A stretch of DNA of 9,215 nt from an uncultured bacterium (GTDB lineage: Bacteria; Bacteroidota; Bacteroidia; Bacteroidales; Bacteroidaceae): assembly GCA_905215655.1 (NCBI GenBank), contig CAJMQT010000077.1, forward strand, positions 1 through 9,215, in the 5' to 3' direction. The position numbers and the translations under genes were made by a program. This document shows, in pieces, positions 1 through 7,200 of the stretch (position 1 is its first letter; each line of letters begins with the position of its first letter). The notes beneath the pieces were generated by a model. The model ran no database searches, was not told the DNA's origin, and worked only from the letters and a program-made list of their open reading frames with translations.

Positions 1-17
1 TAAGCATAACACACAAA

Positions 18-103
18 GCACCCGAAGTGGTGCTACTTTCTTTATTTTATGTTTTCAACAAAGAAAAAACGCTGTTATATTTATGTAGCACCACTCCGGG
101 TGC
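18..103. repeat. Long imperfect inverted repeat (hairpin or cruciform)
   Basis: The arms at 18-36 and 85-103 are 19 nt long and complementary at 18 positions; the only mismatch is A25 opposite C96. The 48-nt loop (37-84) is AT-rich. Each arm can also fold alone, as GCACC...GGTGC at 18-33 and 88-103, so the element could switch between one long stem and two short hairpins. No T-run follows directly, so it is not a textbook terminator on the + strand. It looks like a dispersed intergenic repeat, or the end of a neighbouring transcript outside the window. The pairing is seen directly; the role is unknown. Confidence 0.75.
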
Positions 104-124
104 CTCCGCCTAACTGTCCGGTGT

Positions 125-187
125 CCGGGCGTGTCGTCACTACGTTCCTCCACACCCGGTTACTGATGGTTCAGCCCTCCGGGCTGA
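125..187. repeat. Two GC-rich hairpins next to the long inverted repeat
   Basis: CCGGGCGTG at 125-133 can pair with CACACCCGG at 151-159, with one C-A mismatch. TCAGCCC at 171-177 pairs perfectly with GGGCTGA at 181-187 across a TCC triloop. With the inverted repeat at 18-103 they form a block of about 170 bp that is GC-rich and structured, in contrast to the AT-rich DNA on its right. No open reading frame explains it. I suspect one dispersed structured repeat, but its family cannot be named without a genome comparison. Confidence 0.6.
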
Positions 188-288
188 GAGTATGACGTAA
201 AGTCAGAAGAAAAAAAGATACTCCCCTTTCCCTTCTCTTGAATTGCTGTCCAAATATTGTCTTCAATGCTTACCATCGCACTTTATTT

Positions 289-324
289 TGTCGCAAAAAT
301 ATAAATTATTTACGACATTACAAG
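289..324 (-). promoter_or_regulatory. Candidate leftward promoter (Bacteroidetes type)
   Basis: Read on the minus strand, 301-294 is TATTTTTG, a perfect fit to the Bacteroidetes -7 consensus TAnnTTTG. The upstream 4-mer at 324-321 is CTTG, three of four matches to TTTG, with a 19-nt spacer; the known spacing is about 19-21 nt. A start near 289 would send RNA leftward through the structured block at 18-187. No minus-strand gene begins before the window edge, so the product would be a long leader or a non-coding RNA. The flanking inverted repeat TGTCG (289-293) / CGACA (313-317) could be an operator. Confidence 0.35.
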
Positions 325-444
325 GCTTTATTGTCTTTTTCAGTTTAACTTTATTTCTCTATAAATGCCGGATTAAATATTTAACTAACAAAAAATAATT
401 TTTATTCCATCATCCCCCGGGATTTATCTTGATATAAACAATCT
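325..444. other. AT-rich non-coding stretch left of the iterons
   Basis: No gene is visible here. The stretch is rich in A and T and poor in G on this strand. It contains a perfect 12-bp palindrome, TTAAATATTTAA at 373-384, and a short GC island CCCCCGGG at 413-420. It could contribute flexible or easily melted DNA beside the candidate origin, but no specific signal was found. Confidence 0.4.
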
Positions 445-532
445 CTTGCCTTTTACCTTCCGATATGCGGTCTTTTACATCTTAAAAGGCGGTCTTTTAC
501 CGTATGAAAGGCAGTCTTTCAGAAATCAGGAT
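445..532 (+). repeat. Four tandem 22-bp iteron-like units
   Basis: Units start at 445, 467, 489 and 511, exactly 22 bp apart. The middle two share GCGGTCTTTTAC at their left end (467-478 and 489-500) and AAAG at their right end. The first unit keeps CTTTTAC (450-456). The fourth begins GCAGTCTTTCAG (511-522) and is the most diverged. A 22-bp period is about two helical turns, so a bound protein would sit on the same DNA face in every unit, as in iteron-type origins and multi-site operators. The array ends 50 bp before the first DnaA-like box. The periodicity is seen directly; the binding protein is unknown. Confidence 0.65.
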
Positions 533-582
533 CACTTGATTACAATTATTCCCGGCAGCAGGAGAATAGACATTCATAACTC

Positions 583-620
583 TGTGGAAAACCATGTGGA
601 AAACTTTCTTATTATCAACA
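583..620. promoter_or_regulatory. DnaA-box cluster
   Basis: TGTGGAAAAC occurs twice, at 583-592 and 595-604, as direct repeats 12 bp apart. Its complement TTTTCCACA fits the E. coli-type DnaA box TTWTNCACA at all nine positions. Eight bases further on, TTATCAACA at 612-620 on the + strand differs from the consensus at one position. Close spacing and mixed orientation are typical of DnaA assembly sites. Related but poorer matches lie at 651-659 and 749-757 (minus strand). Confidence 0.6.
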
Positions 621-705
621 GAAAAAAGAGGAGGCTCCGGCGGCATGAGGATATCAACAGGGTTTTTATCGGCGTATAATCAAGTTTTCAACCGTTTCAT
701 GACAG

Positions 706-731
706 AAAAAAGTATAAACTTATTAAATTTG
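706..731. other. Candidate DNA unwinding element
   Basis: Positions 706-730 contain only one G and one C. The patch lies between the DnaA-like boxes at 583-620 and the box at 749-757, where a duplex unwinding element would be expected. It also contains TAAATTTG at 724-731, a perfect TAnnTTTG match, but no TTTG-like element lies 19-21 nt upstream. It could therefore be a weak rightward promoter with a leader of nearly 300 nt for the gene at 1029. AT content alone is weak evidence for either role. Confidence 0.35.
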
Positions 732-759
732 CAGTCAGTAACAGTTTTTGTTGATAACC

Positions 760-781
760 GCCGTTAACGGCTGACAGTCAG
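760..781. repeat. Two back-to-back palindromes
   Basis: GCCGTTAACGGC (760-771) is a perfect 12-bp palindrome. Sharing its last C, CTGACAGTCAG (771-781) is a perfect inverted repeat around a central A. The half site CAGTCAG recurs at 732-738, and a CTGAC occurs at 798-802. These look like binding sites for dimeric proteins beside the DnaA-like box at 749-757, possibly for an origin-binding or regulatory protein. The protein is not known. Confidence 0.55.
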
Positions 782-841
782 AAGGTAATTATCAATACTG
801 ACCGTGAATAACCGTCTCTTTCGTGTTAAGAAGTTAACAGA

Positions 842-1028
842 CAAGAAAAACGCCGGAAAGTTTTACACTTTTCAACGGCACATCATACAAAACATTCTTT
901 TTTTTCTAAAAGAGAAAAGAAAAATATAAATATTATTGAATGTTGACAAAACGCAGGGACAAAACTCACGGCACGTTACTTAAACGTAAACTGCGAGTCT
1001 TTCAATGATAATAAAAAACCGATGATAT
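842..1028 (+). other. Leader of the gene at 1029
   Basis: No gene is seen. The region contains an imperfect hairpin with GCCG and CGGC ends (852-879) that includes the weak DnaA-like box TTTTACACT. A T-run followed by A-rich DNA (898-924) can fold only into a weak A-T stem. A small inverted repeat ACGTT/AACGT lies around 973-987. TATTATTG at 931-938 is one mismatch from the -7 consensus TAnnTTTG but has no good upstream partner. The start codon follows an A-rich sequence, the usual Bacteroidetes arrangement. Confidence 0.3.
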
Positions 1029-1751
1029 ATGAAAAAAGTTTTTTCTTTAATATTGATAAGCTTTATGCTTTCGTCAGTTGCTTTTGCCGCCGGCAAGGGC
1101 AGCGTTGACGCCGTCACGATGGTGTCTTACGAGCAGAGATATTCGGATTATGAAGGTACGTTGGCGTTGAAGAACAACACCGATAAGGAAATTTATTATG
1201 TAAGTTTCGTCATTACCTATCTTAACATGTCGGGAACGCCGCTCGACTATAAAGAATTTTCAAGAAAAGTAAGGATTGCTCCCGGAATGACAAAGAAGTT
1301 GAATATTCCGGCTTATGAACGTTCCAGAAATTATTCTTATTATAAATCGGAAGCAGAACTTTTAAATCCACACAAATTTAAAATTAAGTTTGAGTTGAAG
1401 AGATATAATAATGTGAAAAATAATAAAAATAAAGTTGATGAATTAAATTCTGAAAATTTGATTTTATTAGATACGCCTTCTGATAAATCCGACTCTGACA
1501 ATGGTTTTCCAAATAATTTTTATTATGTGAGTATAATAATTATTTTATTAGGAATAATATTTGCAATAGGTTTGTATGTCTTGGTTGCCGTCATGGCAAA
1601 CAACAACGGACGTAGTGTCGTGATTTGGTTGCTGATGAGTCTGTTCTTCACACCTCTTCTTATAATTATTGTTTTATTATGTATCGGTAAATCAAACGAT
1701 TATTACGATAATGACAGATTTAACAGAAATAGAGAAAAAGAATGGGAATAA
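1029..1751 (+). CDS. Unrecognised exported protein with two C-terminal membrane helices
   Basis: The 240-residue product starts MKK followed by a hydrophobic stretch and an AFA-A site near residue 20, a good Sec signal peptide. Residues about 25-125 look like a small beta-rich extracytoplasmic domain: an N-x-T segment around 49-52, alternating hydrophobics at 55-65, and an APG-x-T-K turn at 84-89. The layout recalls FxLYD-like immunoglobulin-fold domains, but this is only a resemblance. A polar Asn/Lys/Ser/Asp-rich linker (127-163) leads to two hydrophobic helices at about 165-190 and 196-220, joined by the short loop NNNGRS. The end is charged. The gene is notably AT-rich: 1381-1440 has 11 G/C of 60, against about 39 of 60 at 2041-2100 in nadA. 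It ends 22 bp before nadA, so a shared transcript is likely. Function unknown. Confidence 0.8.
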   Translation: MKKVFSLILISFMLSSVAFAAGKGSVDAVTMVSYEQRYSDYEGTLALKNNTDKEIYYVSFVITYLNMSGTPLDYKEFSRKVRIAPGMTKKLNIPAYERSRNYSYYKSEAELLNPHKFKIKFELKRYNNVKNNKNKVDELNSENLILLDTPSDKSDSDNGFPNNFYYVSIIIILLGIIFAIGLYVLVAVMANNNGRSVVIWLLMSLFFTPLLIIIVLLCIGKSNDYYDNDRFNRNREKEWE

Positions 1752-1773
1752 AGAATGAAAATACGATTATTAT

Positions 1774-2760
1774 ATGAAACAGGAATGGATTGAAAAAGGA
1801 TATGTGTCGGAACCCGTTGCAGAGGGTACCGACCTCGCCGCAGAGATACGGCGCATGTGTAAGGAGAAAAACGCCGTAATAATGGCGCACTACTATACCG
1901 ACGGCAGCGTGCAGGAGGTGGCCGACTTTATTGGCGACTCGCTGGCGCTGGCGCGCAAGGCGGCCCAGACCGATGCAGACATTATTGTGATGTGCGGCGT
2001 TCACTTCATGGCTGAGACGTGCAAGATACTCTGTCCGGAGAAGACCGTGCTCTGTCCCGACGTCAACGCCGGATGCTCCCTCGCCGACTCATGTCGTGCC
2101 GAAGATCTTAAAAAATATAAGGAGGAGCACCCGGGCTACACCGTTGTGAGCTATGTCAACACCACGGCGGCAGTAAAGGCGCTGACAGATGTCGTCGTCA
2201 CCAGCGGCAACGCCAAGAAGATAGTCGACCTGTTGCCCGAAGACGAGAAGATTATCTTCGGTCCCGACCATAACCTCGGCTCTTACATCAATTCTGTCAC
2301 AGGTCGGAACATGCTGCTGTGGAACGGTGGCTGTCATGTTCACGAGCGTTTCTCGACAGCCGAGATTGTGCGATTGAAGAAGGCACATCCCGGTGCGCCC
2401 GTCCTGGCACACCCCGAGTGTAAAGGTCCCGTTCTCGCCCTTGCCGACGTGATAGGCTCCACCGCCGTACTGCTCGACCACGTCATTGCAAATCCTACGG
2501 GCGAGTACATCATCGCCACCGAGTCGGGCATACTCTTCGAGATGCGCCGCCGTTGTCCCGAGGCAACCTTCATCCCCGTGCCGCCGGAGGTAAGCGAGGG
2601 CACCAAGGTGTGCTCCTGCAACGAGTGTGAGTACATGAAGCTGAACACCCTCGCCAAGATATACAACTCGCTGAAATACGGTTTCCCGACGGTCGACGTG
2701 CCCGAAGAAGTGGCACGCGAGGCTGTGAAACCGATAAACAGAATGCTCGAAATGAGCTGA
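1774..2760 (+). CDS. nadA: Quinolinate synthase (NadA)
   Basis: This cytoplasmic [4Fe-4S] enzyme condenses iminoaspartate with dihydroxyacetone phosphate to give quinolinate, the second step of de novo NAD synthesis. At 328 residues it has the usual family length and appears complete. Visible family motifs, in order: AHYY (38-41), the GVHFMAETCKIL segment (75-86), NAGCSLADSC (98-107), SYVNT (126-130), GPDHNLGSY (163-171), WNGGCHVHERF (183-193), HPECKGPV (213-220) and CSCNEC (280-285). C101, C187 and a cysteine of the last motif, most likely C285, match the three cluster ligands known for the family. The ATG at 1774 gives a normal N terminus. NadB and NadC, the partner enzymes, are not next to it. 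A terminator follows at 2837-2900. Confidence 0.96.
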   Translation: MKQEWIEKGYVSEPVAEGTDLAAEIRRMCKEKNAVIMAHYYTDGSVQEVADFIGDSLALARKAAQTDADIIVMCGVHFMAETCKILCPEKTVLCPDVNAGCSLADSCRAEDLKKYKEEHPGYTVVSYVNTTAAVKALTDVVVTSGNAKKIVDLLPEDEKIIFGPDHNLGSYINSVTGRNMLLWNGGCHVHERFSTAEIVRLKKAHPGAPVLAHPECKGPVLALADVIGSTAVLLDHVIANPTGEYIIATESGILFEMRRRCPEATFIPVPPEVSEGTKVCSCNECEYMKLNTLAKIYNSLKYGFPTVDVPEEVAREAVKPINRMLEMS

Positions 2761-2836
2761 AAACAAACAAGATATATCGCTTGTAACGGTAAAAATAATC
2801 TGCATGGAACAAATATTAACGTGAGTTCGACGAAAT

Positions 2837-2900
2837 AAACGCGGCGCCTCGGCAGAAGCAAAATAAGTTTTTGATTATGCCGAGGCACCGTGTTTTTTTT
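2837..2900 (+). terminator. Intrinsic terminator or attenuator between nadA and the glycosyltransferase gene
   Basis: The arms at 2842-2854 and 2878-2890 pair at 12 of 13 positions (mismatch C2845-A2887) and are GC-rich. They can be extended by weaker pairs to about 2837 and 2895. The loop is 23 nt, and eight T residues follow at 2893-2900. This is a convincing rho-independent terminator for nadA. The T-run ends only 22 bp before the next start codon, leaving no room for a promoter after it. The downstream gene therefore depends on read-through, or on a promoter upstream of or inside the hairpin. Confidence 0.8.
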
Positions 2901-2922
2901 AAAATAAAAAATATAAAGAATA

Positions 2923-4062
2923 ATGAGAATACTTCTTTTAGGAGAGGCGAGCTTTGTCCATTCGACGCTGAGAAAGGGCTTTGAGGAGCTGGGACACGAC
3001 GTGGTGCTGATGTCTGACGGCAACCACGGGCGAGGATGTCCGCGCGACGTCGACCTCGAACGTGACATGACAAGAGGTAAACTCGGCGGACTGACGGTGC
3101 TGTGGCGGCTGCTTAAAAATGCGCGACGGCTCTTCGGCAACGACATCGTGCAGATACATAATTACCAGTTCGTGCCATTGAAACCGGCTTGGAACAAGGC
3201 GCTGCTCTTCCTGTTGAAGATAGGCAACAAGCGCGTGATAAAGTGCTGCCTCGGCGACGACTGCATAGTCTTCGACGGACAGCGGCGCGGTATCCTCGCC
3301 TACTCTGACACGCATATCGGCACACGACCGATAAACGTTGAGGAAAACCGGTGGCGCATCGAGGAACAGTATCTGCCGGAGTATGTCGACGCCTGCCGTT
3401 ACGCCAACAGCAAAGCCGACCTGCTGCTGCCATGCCTCTACGAATATTACAGATATTACGATCTGCCGGAATATCATGACAAGCTGCGTTACTTCCCTCT
3501 GCCCATCGAGATACCGGCGAAAGGCGGCATATCGGATGATAAAAGGTATGCTTTTGCCGGGCAAAAGACCGTCGATGGCGAGGTAAAAGACAAGGTTCGA
3601 GTGCTTGTGGGAATACAGAAGGAGCGCGACTATATCAAGGGTGCGGCATACGTCGGGCGCTTGGTTGAGCAGGTGGCGCGCGAGTTTCCCGACAGGATAG
3701 AGGTCCTTACGGTGTGCGACGTGCCTTACACGGAGTATCTGTCGCTGCTCGACCGTGCCGACGTACAGGTGGACCAGCTCTACTCTTACACGCCGTCGAT
3801 GAACTCGATAGCCGCCATGGCTCACGGCACGGTGGTGATAGGCGGCGGCGAGGAGGAGTATTACGACTTTATCGGTGAGCCGACGCTTCGCCCGATAATC
3901 AACGTCCGTCCCGGCGACGACGATTATAATCTCGCCATCCTGCGCCGCACGCTGCCGTTCAGAGAAAAGATAGAGGAGCTGAAACGTCAGGGCTTGCTCT
4001 TTGTAAGCAAACACCACGATTATCTGAAAGTATGTAAACAAATTGAAAAATTGAAAGATTGA
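2923..4062 (+). CDS. GT-B fold glycosyltransferase (GT4-like)
   Basis: This 379-residue cytoplasmic protein has no signal peptide or membrane helix. The N terminus MRILLLGEASFVHSTLRKG followed by ELGHDVVLMSDG (22-33) is the classical first strand and loop of a GT-B acceptor domain. The IVQIHNY segment (75-81) is typical of the same half. In the C-terminal half, VLVGIQKERDYIKGA (227-241) resembles the nucleotide-sugar-binding strand with its R/K residues. D280-VQVDQLYSYTPSMNS followed by IAAMAHGTVVIGG (296-308) matches the region where GT4 enzymes bind the donor and carry an E-x(7)-E motif; here the first acidic position is not obvious. Donor and acceptor cannot be read from sequence; lipopolysaccharide, capsule or another surface glycan is plausible. 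The gene stands alone, behind a terminator, and its last codons come from an 8-bp repeat. Confidence 0.8.
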   Translation: MRILLLGEASFVHSTLRKGFEELGHDVVLMSDGNHGRGCPRDVDLERDMTRGKLGGLTVLWRLLKNARRLFGNDIVQIHNYQFVPLKPAWNKALLFLLKIGNKRVIKCCLGDDCIVFDGQRRGILAYSDTHIGTRPINVEENRWRIEEQYLPEYVDACRYANSKADLLLPCLYEYYRYYDLPEYHDKLRYFPLPIEIPAKGGISDDKRYAFAGQKTVDGEVKDKVRVLVGIQKERDYIKGAAYVGRLVEQVAREFPDRIEVLTVCDVPYTEYLSLLDRADVQVDQLYSYTPSMNSIAAMAHGTVVIGGGEEEYYDFIGEPTLRPIINVRPGDDDYNLAILRRTLPFREKIEELKRQGLLFVSKHHDYLKVCKQIEKLKD

Positions 4063-4073
4063 AAGATTGAAAT
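4042..4073 (+). repeat. Four tandem 8-bp repeats across the glycosyltransferase stop codon
   Basis: ATTGAAAA, ATTGAAAG, ATTGAAAG and ATTGAAAT follow each other without a gap. They encode the last residues (IEKLKD) and supply the TGA stop at 4060-4062. Because the unit is not a multiple of three, loss of two units would remove this stop and extend the protein; gain of units would leave the present stop in place. Replication slippage is the likely origin. Confidence 0.8.
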
Positions 4074-4078
4074 TAAAT

Positions 4079-4095
4079 GTTTTTTCGCAAAAAAC
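4079..4095. other. Small A/T hairpin after the glycosyltransferase gene
   Basis: GTTTTTT (4079-4085) pairs perfectly with AAAAAAC (4089-4095) around the triloop CGC. It lies 17 bp after the stop codon. The stem is almost entirely A-T pairs and has no T-run behind it on the + strand, so it would be a poor terminator. An 8-bp palindrome CAAATTTG overlaps its end (4095-4102). Confidence 0.3.
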
Positions 4096-4167
4096 AAATT
4101 TGTTATATCAAAAAACAAAGATGATAGATGCCTCAATGTAAATATTTTAATTTAATTGTCTATAATT

Positions 4168-4199
4168 ATTGTTTGATATTTGTAAAAATATTATATTTG
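4168..4199 (+). promoter_or_regulatory. Promoter of the SusC/SusD pair
   Basis: TATATTTG at 4192-4199 fits the Bacteroidetes -7 consensus TAnnTTTG perfectly. ATTG at 4168-4171 lies 20 nt upstream (three of four matches to TTTG, correct spacing); a perfect TTTG at 4172-4175 has only a 16-nt spacer. Transcription should start near 4204, giving a leader of about 65 nt before the ATG at 4269. The whole 4074-4268 gap is AT-rich. I see no clear operator. Confidence 0.6.
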
Positions 4200-4268
4200 T
4201 GAAGTAATAATCTGATATACTGTTAAAAACATTTATCAAACACAACTATTAAAAACACATTATTTATT

Positions 4269-7200
4269 ATGGGACCATTAAAGAAAAGTATGATGGTGGG
4301 AATGGGCATAGCCGCTTTGTCGCTTTGCCTTCCACAGACGACTATGGCGGCTGACGTCAGCCGACCGAGTACCTCTGTTCTTCCGCAACAGGAAAAGAGT
4401 CAGCACGTCCGCGGCGTTGTTCGCGACGCACAGGGACAGCCGCTTATCGGAGTAAGCGTCGTTCCTTCCGACTCTCAGAAACAAGGCGTCATCACAAACA
4501 CCGAAGGACAATATGACGTTGTGGTAAAAGGTGGCACGACGCTTAAATTCTCTTACATCGGCATGAAGACAAAGTACGTCACCGTAAAGCCCGGTGCAAA
4601 CTATGACGTAGTGCTGGAAGAAGAGGCCGACATGATCGATGAAGTGGTTGTAGTCGGTTACGGTACGATGAAGAAGAGCGACCTTACCGGCGCCACAAAC
4701 TCTCTGCGCAACGAGGCCATCACCTCTGTCCTTGCATCCAACCCGATCGAGGCGTTGCAAGGAAAATCAACCGGTGTAGCCGTGTTCACCAACAACCAGC
4801 CGGGCGAGGCGCCGACGATGCGTATCCGCGGTTCGGCATCAATCAATTCAAGCTCCGACCCGTTGTACGTTGTCGACGGCTTCGCGCTGACCGACGGTAA
4901 CATGAACGACATCAACCCCGCCGACATCGAGTCGATCGAAATACTGAAAGATGCCTCTGCAACAGCCATCTACGGTTCGCGCGGTGCCAACGGCGTTGTA
5001 ATGATCACCACAAAGAAAGGCTCGCAGGGCAAACACAATATCAACGTTCACGCCAACATGGGTATTAAGTTGCGTTCACGCCTTATCGAGACAATCTCGG
5101 GACAGGACTTCATCGATTATATCAATGCGGCCAACGTGGCACAAGGCGGCGTGAAACCATTCCCCAACGGATATGACGGACCCTTCTACGACTGGCAGAA
5201 GGAAGTGATAAAGAGCTCGGCAATGACGCAGGACTACGGTCTGACGCTTGACGGAATGTCGGGCGAGACACGCTACATGTTCTCGGCCGGATACTACGAT
5301 CAGGAAGGACTCATGGAGTCGCAGGGCTTTGAGAAATTCTCTCTGCACTCAAATCTTGACCACAGATTTAACAAATGGTTCTCTATCGGAGCCAACATGC
5401 AGCTCACCACTTCAAGACAAAACATCCAGACCGACCCCATCACCAACGACATTTTTAGATACGGCTGGCCAACGGATGCTCCATACACCGAAGACGGCTC
5501 TTACAATATCATCCAGCACGGTGAGGTGTTCAACCCGCTTGCAGACATCGCAGCGACAACCGACCGCGTGAAGAGCACCCGCTTCATCGGCAACTTCTAC
5601 GCACAGGTTGACTTCACCAAGCACTTCAACTACAAACTCAACATTGGTTACGACACGAAAAATTCAAACCAATACCGTTTCCTCTCATCACAGACAGCCA
5701 AAGGATTGCAGTCAGGCTCGAAAAACAGTTCGGGCATGCACAAATGGGCAAACTTCGAGTCAAGACTGATGGATAACATCTTTACCTATCAGAACCAGTG
5801 GGGCGACCACCGCATGTCGTTGACCGGCGTCTATTCTTGGCAGGACTACAAGTACAAATACTCTCAGATGTCAGGAATATTCTCGAACGACGACCTCGGA
5901 GCACACGACTTCTCAGGAGCTGACCCGACATCTTTGAAGACAGAGAGCGACATTTACAGCAACCGACTGATATCTTGGACAGCACGCGGCACATACGCTT
6001 ACAAAGACCGTTACCTCCTCACCGCGACAATACGTTTCGACGGTTCGTCACGCTTCGGAAAAGACTCCAAGTGGGGTACTTTCCCATCGGTAGGTATCGC
6101 TTGGCGCGCATCCGAAGAGCCCTTCCTCCGCGACAACAAAATCATCACCGACCTCAAGCTCCGCACCAGCTATGGTGTGACCGGTAATCAGGAAATCGGT
6201 AACTACAAGTCGTTGGCACGCTTGGCGACAAACCCGTCAGACGCCAACTATTCAGACGGCACAAACTCAATTCAAGGCTTCTTCGAGTCAATCGGAAACT
6301 CAAACCTGAAATGGGAGAGCACCTATCAATACGACTTCGGCTTCGACCTCACCCTTATCGACCGCATCAACATCAACTTCGACTACTACAACCGTCAGAC
6401 CGAAGACCTGCTTTACAACGTTCCAATTCCTACATCGTCAGGCTATTCGACCGTATTGAGCAATATCGGCAAGGTGGCAAACCACGGTATCGAGTTTGCT
6501 GTCAGCGCCGACGTGTTCAAGAACAAAGACTGGACCGTGACCGTAGGCGGTAACTTCACTTACAACACCAACAAGATCAAGAAACTGTATGACGGCGCTG
6601 ACCGCGTTGTCATCAATGACGGCTCCGGAAAGACAGGCCTCTCGGCTGTGCTCGAAGTGGGTAACCCCGTCAACGGCGTTTACGCTTACCGCTCTCTCGG
6701 CATTATCAAGAGCAAAGAGCAGCTGGACGAGTATATCGAGAAGATGCCTAAGCTCGCCGGACTCGTGGACATAGGTTCAGAGATGTACAAGGACGTCAAT
6801 AACGACGGCAACCTCTCGATCGACGACGCAGAGTGCATCGGAAGCATCGAGCCCAAATACTTCTACGGCTTGAACCTCGGCGTGAAATACAAGGACTTCA
6901 AACTTCAAGTTTACGGACAGGGCGCGTTCAAATACGCATCAATGGCAGGCGCCGAAGACTATTATATAAAAGATACCAAATGGTCTGTCGCTTATCAGAA
7001 CATCGGCAACTACTCTCTTTGGGTTGACAACAGCGTTAACAACAACTTCGGTGTTCCCTCAAAGGACGGATACCGCGACATGTGGAGCCCCACCAACCCC
7101 GGCGGTACCGCTCCGGCAGCAGGCGCAAAGGGCGTTGTGCTCTCTGACCGCACCAATGCCGACTGGTCTTACTTCATCCTGAAAAACATCCAGATGAGTT

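Larger units (their letters stand above)
445..880. other. Putative replication origin (oriC-like region)
   Basis: Several origin hallmarks occur together in non-coding DNA. There are 22-bp tandem units (445-532), then two TTTTCCACA boxes on the minus strand and a TTATCAACA box (583-620). A GC-rich spacer (about 628-650) follows, then a patch with only two G/C in 25 bases (706-730), another TTATCAACA on the minus strand (749-757), and weaker boxes TTATCAATA (789-797) and TTTTACACT (861-869). By hand count, 241-480 has about 24 G and 47 C, and 481-840 about 74 G and 64 C, a shift of the kind seen at origins. All genes to the right point away from it. No dnaA or other replication gene is in the window. 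A chromosomal origin is the favoured reading; a multi-operator regulatory region is the alternative. Confidence 0.5.

Noticed and set aside
18..103. Insertion sequence end
   Set aside because: The inverted arms enclose only 48 nt, with no transposase fragment and no target-site duplication that I can see.
445..532. CRISPR array
   Set aside because: The units are 22 bp, directly abutting and diverging, with no unique spacers between identical repeats and no cas genes.
446..679. 77-codon + strand reading frame
   Set aside because: It starts at TTG and runs straight through the 22-bp repeats and the DnaA-like boxes. The product shows no recognisable domain, and the sequence is better explained by these non-coding signals.
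724..731. TAAATTTG as the main promoter of the gene at 1029
   Set aside because: The -7 motif is perfect but no TTTG-like element lies 19-21 nt upstream and the leader would be about 300 nt, so it is mentioned only under the AT-rich patch.
2089..3146. Minus-strand reading frames over nadA and the following gap
   Set aside because: They overlap a certain nadA and a terminator hairpin, contradict each other in frame, and have no family features.
2938..4041. 367-codon minus-strand reading frame
   Set aside because: It lies wholly antisense to the glycosyltransferase gene, which has clear family motifs. The open antisense frame is a by-product of codon composition, and its product has no recognisable motif.
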